Part shown: in pieces, positions 8,164 through 11,802 of the stretch
Position numbering within the stretch: the first letter of the stretch is position 1
How the letters are laid out: every line of letters starts with the position of its first letter
Assembly (NCBI GenBank): GCA_902373515.1
Contig: CABKML010000035.1
Coordinates: 1-11,802, forward strand
Length of the DNA stretch: 11,802 bases
Direction of reading: 5' to 3'
Source of the DNA: an uncultured Eubacteriales bacterium
Lineage (GTDB): Bacteria; Bacillota; Clostridia; Saccharofermentanales; Fastidiosipilaceae
Notes under the pieces: model-generated
Seen by the model: the letters and a program-made list of their open reading frames with translations, nothing else
Databases searched by the model: none
Told to the model about the DNA's origin: nothing
Made by a program: the position numbers and the translations under genes

Positions 8164-10089
8164 ATGGATAAGCAGAACAACAAATCAACAAGTGAGCAAA
8201 TAGAAATAAGACGGGCCAAGTTACACGATTTGCAGGCTCGCGGTAAGGATCCTTTTGTCATAACTAAATATGAGCGTACAAATCTGGTACAGGATATTAA
8301 GGCTGATTATAATTCTTTTGTCGGCAAAAATATTAAACTTGTCGGACGTATTATGGCCAAACGCGGTATGGGTAAAGTTAATTTTTCCGATTTAATGGAT
8401 TCTACCGGTAAAATTCAAGTCTATACACGTAAAGATGTTTTGGGCGATGCCGCTTACGAAGATTGGAAGAAATTGGATATCGGCGATATTGTCGGAGTCA
8501 GCGGTGAAGTTATGTTGACTGAGGCGGGAGAAATTACTTTACGTAATATGGAGTATGTGCTCTTAGCCAAAGCTTTACGTCCGTTGCCTGATAAATTTCA
8601 CGGCCTGCAGGATGTGGAATTGCGTTGCCGTCAACGTTACGTTGATTTGATTGCCAATCAGGATGTTAAAGATACTTTTGTCAAACGTTCGCTTCTCATT
8701 CGGGAAATTCGTCGTTTTATGGACGGCAGAAATTTCCTGGAAGTTGAAACTCCGATTTTGAATGTTATCGCCGGCGGAGCAAGCGCACGTCCTTTCGTTA
8801 CCCATCATAATGCGTTGGATATTGATATGTATTTGCGAATTGCGCCGGAATTGTATTTGAAGCGTTTGATTATCGGCGGCTTTGATCGTGTCTATGAAAT
8901 CGGACGTAATTTCCGCAATGAAGGTATTGATAATCGACATAATCCTGAATTTACAATGATGGAATTATATCAATCTTATACCGATTTGTTCGGCATGATG
9001 GAATTGGCGGAATCCTTGATCTCTCATCTGGCGTTGAAATTGTATAATTCAACTAAAGTTATGTGGGAAAATAAGGAAGTTGATTTAACTCCGCCTTTCA
9101 GACGCTTAACCATGCTCGATGCTATTAAGCAATTCTCAGGTGAAGATTTTCATGATGTTAAGGATTTTGCCGTGGCGAAAGAGATTGCGGCCAAGCATCA
9201 GATTGAAGTTTTGCCTTCACACGGTTTAGGCGATATTATCAATTCTTTCTTCGAGAAATATGTGGAAGAAAATTTGGAACAGCCGACATTCATTTATGAT
9301 TATCCTTTGGAAATTTCTCCGTTAACCAAGAAAAAGCCGGGACAACCTAATTTGACTGAACGTTTCGAATTGTTTATTCACGGTAAAGAATTCGGTAATG
9401 CTTATTCGGAATTGAACGATCCGGAAGATCAGAGAGAACGTTTTGCTTTACAAGCTAAAAAAAGAGAAGCCGGTGACGATGAAGCTAATATTATTGACGA
9501 GGATTTCTGCGAGGCGCTGGAATATGGTATGCCTCCTACAGGTGGTCTGGGTATCGGCATTGATCGTTTGTGCATGCTTTTAACGAATAAAGATTCGATC
9601 AGAGAAGTATTGCTCTTCCCGACAATGAAGATTTTGAATAATACATCTAAGGCGGAAACGGCTGAGCAGACGACTGCAGTTGCACAAACTCCGGTTAAAT
9701 TACCTGAAACTATTGATTTTTCCAAAGTGAAAATTGAGCCTTTATTTGCCGATTTCGTTGATTTTGATACTTTCAGTAAATCGGATTTGCGTGCTGTTAA
9801 AGTTAAAGCTTGTGTTGCCGTACCGAAATCGAAAAAATTATTACAATTTACACTTGATGACGGCACGGAAACGGATCGGACCATATTAAGCGGTATCCAC
9901 GCTTTCTATGAACCGGAAGAGCTGGTAGGTAAAACTTTGTTGGCGATTGTCAATTTGCCTGCTCGGGCGATGATGGGTATCGAGTCATGCGGTATGTTGC
10001 TTTCGGCTATTCACATGGAAGATGAAAAAGAGAAGCTGCAGTTGATTGTGCTTGATGACCATATTCCGGCCGGAGCGAAATTGTACTGA
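8164..10089 (+). CDS. lysS: Lysyl-tRNA synthetase (class II) with C-terminal tRNA-binding domain
   Basis: This cytosolic enzyme charges tRNA-Lys with lysine using ATP. Of its 641 residues, the first 490 or so are a standard class II LysRS: an anticodon-binding OB fold at about 57-135, motif 1 ending in VETP (194-197), motif 2 around YEIGRNFRNEG (244-254) and motif 3 GGLGIGIDRL (460-469). A linker rich in Thr, Ala and Gln (about 491-515) leads to a second OB fold (about 530-641) of the Trbp111/EMAPII/MetRS-C type. Its hallmarks are DLRAVKV, KSKKLLQF, ILSGI, YEPEELVGK and MMGIESCGMLL. LysRS proteins normally end near 490-510 residues, so this is a domain fusion expected to strengthen nonspecific tRNA binding. 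AAGGAG at 8153-8158 is 5 nt before the ATG at 8164; the alternative GTG at 8146 lies upstream of that site and is rejected. Last gene before a strong terminator. Confidence 0.97.
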   Translation: MDKQNNKSTSEQIEIRRAKLHDLQARGKDPFVITKYERTNLVQDIKADYNSFVGKNIKLVGRIMAKRGMGKVNFSDLMDSTGKIQVYTRKDVLGDAAYEDWKKLDIGDIVGVSGEVMLTEAGEITLRNMEYVLLAKALRPLPDKFHGLQDVELRCRQRYVDLIANQDVKDTFVKRSLLIREIRRFMDGRNFLEVETPILNVIAGGASARPFVTHHNALDIDMYLRIAPELYLKRLIIGGFDRVYEIGRNFRNEGIDNRHNPEFTMMELYQSYTDLFGMMELAESLISHLALKLYNSTKVMWENKEVDLTPPFRRLTMLDAIKQFSGEDFHDVKDFAVAKEIAAKHQIEVLPSHGLGDIINSFFEKYVEENLEQPTFIYDYPLEISPLTKKKPGQPNLTERFELFIHGKEFGNAYSELNDPEDQRERFALQAKKREAGDDEANIIDEDFCEALEYGMPPTGGLGIGIDRLCMLLTNKDSIREVLLFPTMKILNNTSKAETAEQTTAVAQTPVKLPETIDFSKVKIEPLFADFVDFDTFSKSDLRAVKVKACVAVPKSKKLLQFTLDDGTETDRTILSGIHAFYEPEELVGKTLLAIVNLPARAMMGIESCGMLLSAIHMEDEKEKLQLIVLDDHIPAGAKLY

Positions 10090-10111
10090 GTTATTTTACA
10101 AAAGAGTTTTT

Positions 10112-10146
10112 AACACTTAAATGTGGATAACATTTAAGTGTTTTTT
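10112..10146 (+). terminator. Intrinsic terminator of the guaB-greA-lysS operon
   Basis: A perfect 12-bp stem, AACACTTAAATG paired with CATTTAAGTGTT, encloses a 7-nt loop and runs into six T residues (10141-10146). It starts 22 bp after the lysS stop. The stem is AT-rich, but its length and the T tract make it convincing for plus-strand transcription. Confidence 0.9.
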
Positions 10147-10150
10147 GTTG

Positions 10151-10156
10151 TATAAT
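10151..10156 (+). promoter_or_regulatory. Probable -10 box for the LRR protein gene
   Basis: A perfect TATAAT lies 5 nt after the terminator T tract, putting the transcript start near 10163 and leaving a leader of only about 16 nt that contains the TTGGAGG site (10166-10172). The best -35 candidate, ATAACA at 10127-10132 (18 bp spacing, 4 of 6 matches), falls inside the terminator hairpin. Confidence 0.5.
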
Positions 10157-10178
10157 ATTTTGCCGTTGGAGGCGTAAA

Positions 10179-11621
10179 ATGAAATCGTTAAAACAAATTC
10201 AAAGAAAAATATTTTCTCTGGCCTTGACTGTACTGCTTCTTTGCAGTAGTGCGGCCGGTATTAAAGTGCAGGCGGCTGAAGGCATCGAAATTAATCGGAA
10301 AAACTTCGCTTCCGAGGGATTTGCCGATTACTTAAGGCGAGCTTATGATGAAAATAAAGATGGTTATTTAAGTAAGGAAGAGTGTGAAAAGGTTGAATTA
10401 ATTAATATCGGCAAAAGCGGCATGCATGAAGTTGATGTTAATTCCGACACGATGACAGCAGTTAAAGGCTTGGAGAATTTTCCTAATTTAAGAGAATTTA
10501 ATTGCAGTTATACGCCGATAAGCACTTTGGATCTCAGCAAAAATCCGCAATTACAGGTTTTAAATTGCCGTAAAAGTAAGATTAAATCTTTGGACTTGAG
10601 ACAGAATCACAAGTTGGAAGAATTGAATTGTACATTTAACGATATTGAAAAGTTGGATCTTTCGCAAAATCCTAATTTGGAAACATTAACCTGCTATCGG
10701 ACAAAATTAACTCAATTGGATTTGAAAAATAATAGCAAACTTTCAACTTTAAGTTGCGGCAATACACCGTTGAAAGCTCTGGATATCAGTCACAATAAAG
10801 AGTTGGTGGTGTTGTTTTGCTACAATACGGAAATCAGTAAATTGGATACGAGCAATAACCCGAAACTGGCGAAATTGATTATGCACGATTGCAAAGTTGC
10901 CGATCTGTCTTTGAACAAAAATCCTAAATTAAGATTTTTTAATTGCTTTAATACCGGAATAAGCAAGCTGGATTTGAGCAATAATAAAGACTTGGAAGAG
11001 ATGGTTTGCAGTGAAATGCCGCTTAAAAATCTTGATTTGAGCCAAAATGAAAAACTGTCGGCATTGGATTGCTCCGGTACGAATATTAAGCAATTGGATT
11101 TATCTGCCAATAAAAAATTACAGCAATTAACTTGTTCCGCTTCACTTGTGGGAAATATTAAATTCGACCATAAAATTCCCCGCTTTGCTGTTGCTGTTTA
11201 TGCTAAAAAACAAGGTAATAATTATTTGTTCAATTTAGCTGATACTGGAATTGCCGCAGATAAAATCAAGGACGTAAAAGATATAAGCAACACTAAAATC
11301 GGCGAAACAGCCAATTTGCCTGCAGGAGTAAAATTTTCTGCTGCTAAGGCCCAATTGCAGGTACCCTGTGAGAAGATGGAAAGCTTTGATCTTGTAAGTC
11401 TGCAACAACCTGAAAGCCAAGAAAATCGTCCTAATTCGGCAAAATTGGTTTATCAAGTTGCACAGCATAAAACTGCAGCTGCTGCCGAGCGGGGAAATAG
11501 CGGAAAAGCACCGGCCGGCGGTAAAAAACTGCTGATCTATATAATTGCTTTCCTGCTTGTTGTCGTCATTGTCGGGGCTTACTATATTTCCTCGTCAGTG
11601 ATAAAGAGAAACAGAAAATAA
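10179..11621 (+). CDS. Exported, membrane-anchored leucine-rich-repeat protein with an EF-hand loop
   Basis: This is a surface protein of unknown role, 480 residues. A signal peptide (Lys/Arg-rich start, hydrophobic 12-27) has a likely cleavage after VQA at about residue 32. Residues 57-68 (DENKDGYLSKEE) form a complete EF-hand or dockerin-like calcium loop. Eleven leucine-rich repeats of exactly 21 residues follow (about 104-330), with consensus LxxLxCxxTxIxxLDLSxN. Ten of the eleven carry Cys in the same column (109, 130, 151 and so on to 319), with Met at 235. Residues 330-430 are unassigned; a short Ala/Gly-rich stretch then leads to one membrane helix (about 450-471) and a basic tail KRNRK. 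No LPXTG motif is seen, so anchoring is by the helix, with the LRR domain outside. TTGGAGG at 10166-10172 lies 6 nt before the ATG. The architecture resembles clostridial LRR surface proteins; binding to host or cell-surface ligands is inference only. Confidence 0.9.
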   Translation: MKSLKQIQRKIFSLALTVLLLCSSAAGIKVQAAEGIEINRKNFASEGFADYLRRAYDENKDGYLSKEECEKVELINIGKSGMHEVDVNSDTMTAVKGLENFPNLREFNCSYTPISTLDLSKNPQLQVLNCRKSKIKSLDLRQNHKLEELNCTFNDIEKLDLSQNPNLETLTCYRTKLTQLDLKNNSKLSTLSCGNTPLKALDISHNKELVVLFCYNTEISKLDTSNNPKLAKLIMHDCKVADLSLNKNPKLRFFNCFNTGISKLDLSNNKDLEEMVCSEMPLKNLDLSQNEKLSALDCSGTNIKQLDLSANKKLQQLTCSASLVGNIKFDHKIPRFAVAVYAKKQGNNYLFNLADTGIAADKIKDVKDISNTKIGETANLPAGVKFSAAKAQLQVPCEKMESFDLVSLQQPESQENRPNSAKLVYQVAQHKTAAAAERGNSGKAPAGGKKLLIYIIAFLLVVVIVGAYYISSSVIKRNRK

Positions 11622-11677
11622 CTGTTTAATCAAATTACATCTGTCGATTATTCGCAGATAATAAGCCTTGCCCGGAA

Positions 11678-11703
11678 TGATATGTACCCAGAATACTGGA
11701 CAC
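11678..11703. repeat. Probable terminal inverted repeat of an IS3-family element
   Basis: The sequence begins TGATATGTACCCA and contains ATACTGGACAC, the layout familiar from IS3-family ends (outer TG, then a GTACCCA block and a GGACA block). It lies 11 bp beyond the stop of a minus-strand transposase end, where the right terminal repeat is expected. The outer boundary could instead be at 11683, and the matching end lies outside the window. Confidence 0.65.
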
Positions 11704-11714
11704 ATATTTATGAA

Positions 11715-11802
11715 CTAGGATGAACACATGGATGCTATCCTGTATTGTACAGGAGGCATCCATTTTGTTTTTGCCTGAATTCTTTTATTATTATAGTAAT
11801 CT
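11715..11802 (-). CDS. IS3-family transposase (OrfB, DDE integrase) C-terminus, partial
   Basis: Reading the minus strand inward from base 11801 gives 28 codons and a TAG stop at 11717-11715. The peptide starts DYYNNKRIQAK and continues to MPPVQYR, matching the conserved end of IS150-group OrfB proteins, typically DYYNNKRI...K.MSPVQYR. The catalytic DDE domain and orfA would lie outside the window, so whether the element is intact is unknown. It is too short to be found by length-based gene calling. Confidence 0.82.
   Translation of the reverse strand, partial: DYYNNKRIQAKTKWMPPVQYRIASMCSS
11728..11773 (+). terminator. Possible intrinsic terminator inside the IS end, facing the LRR gene
   Basis: ATGGATGC (11728-11735) pairs with GCATCCAT (11756-11763). 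After a small internal loop, TCCTGTA (11738-11744) pairs with TACAGGA (11748-11754) around a 3-nt loop. The plus strand then reads TTTTGTTTTTG. The 15-pair stem with a T-rich tail would work as a terminator only for plus-strand transcripts, such as readthrough from the LRR gene. It overlaps the last transposase codons, so the structure may be partly incidental. Confidence 0.45.

Larger units (their letters stand above)
11678..11802 (-). mobile_element. Right end of an IS3-family insertion sequence (cut by window)
   Basis: The terminal-repeat-like sequence at 11678-11703 and the transposase C-terminus on the minus strand together define one end of an insertion sequence that continues past the window. 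It sits about 56 bp downstream of the LRR gene stop and is convergent with it, so no window gene is interrupted. The target-site duplication cannot be judged without the other end. Confidence 0.75.

Noticed and set aside
9429..9884. 151-codon minus-strand frame inside lysS
   Set aside because: It lies opposite conserved motif 3 and the tRNA-binding domain and shows no family features; it is a shadow frame.
11639..11659. Hairpin ATCTG/CAGAT after the LRR gene as its terminator
   Set aside because: The stem is short and bulged and no T tract follows it.
11728..11778. Short plus-strand ORF of 16 codons, and a TTG-start frame at 11765 preceded by AGGAGG
   Set aside because: Both lie opposite the recognisable transposase C-terminus on the minus strand; the AGGAGG is part of the hairpin and of transposase codons, so these are shadows.

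Overview
The window is AT-rich and densely coding. It looks like chromosome from a low-GC Gram-positive bacterium, most likely a member of the Clostridia. The support is strong AGGAGG-type ribosome binding sites, the greA-lysS neighbourhood, a heterodimeric ABC exporter pair, and a secreted 21-residue leucine-rich-repeat protein of a kind common in Clostridia. The exact genus cannot be read from the sequence. I found no phage, CRISPR, tRNA or rRNA gene. Most of the window is housekeeping; the accessory part is the right end, with a surface protein followed by the end of an insertion sequence.

Layout: (1) Bases 1-3082 (+) hold two ABC exporter half-transporters in tandem. The first is cut by the window edge. 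The first half has a degenerate ATPase site (Asp for the catalytic Glu, Gln for the switch His) and the second a canonical one, so they should work as one asymmetric heterodimer. (2) Bases 3121-5954 (-) hold trkA-trkH, a K+ uptake operon whose reading frames overlap by four bases; it converges on the ABC genes with only 38 bp between them. (3) Bases 5955-6130 are a divergent promoter region with a TATAAT box for trkA and an inverted repeat close to guaB. (4) Bases 6131-10089 (+) hold guaB, greA and lysS, tightly spaced and closed by a strong intrinsic terminator. They serve GTP synthesis, transcript-cleavage rescue of RNA polymerase and lysine charging of tRNA. The IMP dehydrogenase closely resembles the Tritrichomonas foetus enzyme, and the lysyl-tRNA synthetase carries an extra C-terminal Trbp111/EMAPII-type tRNA-binding domain. 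(5) Bases 10179-11621 (+) encode an exported, membrane-anchored LRR protein with one EF-hand loop and a column of cysteines spaced exactly 21 residues apart. Its TATAAT box lies just behind the terminator of the preceding operon. (6) From about base 11678 to the end is one end of an IS3-family element: a terminal-repeat-like sequence and the last 28 codons of the transposase on the minus strand. A strong hairpin with a T-rich tail lies inside it, facing transcription from the LRR gene.

Several starts were moved from the longest possible frame to an internal ATG with a good Shine-Dalgarno sequence: the second ABC gene to 1250, trkA to 5954, guaB to 6131 and lysS to 8164. No clearly new multi-gene system is present. 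The points most worth checking are the LysRS domain fusion, the Tritrichomonas-like IMP dehydrogenase, the cysteine-ladder LRR protein and the terminator-like hairpin at the IS end.
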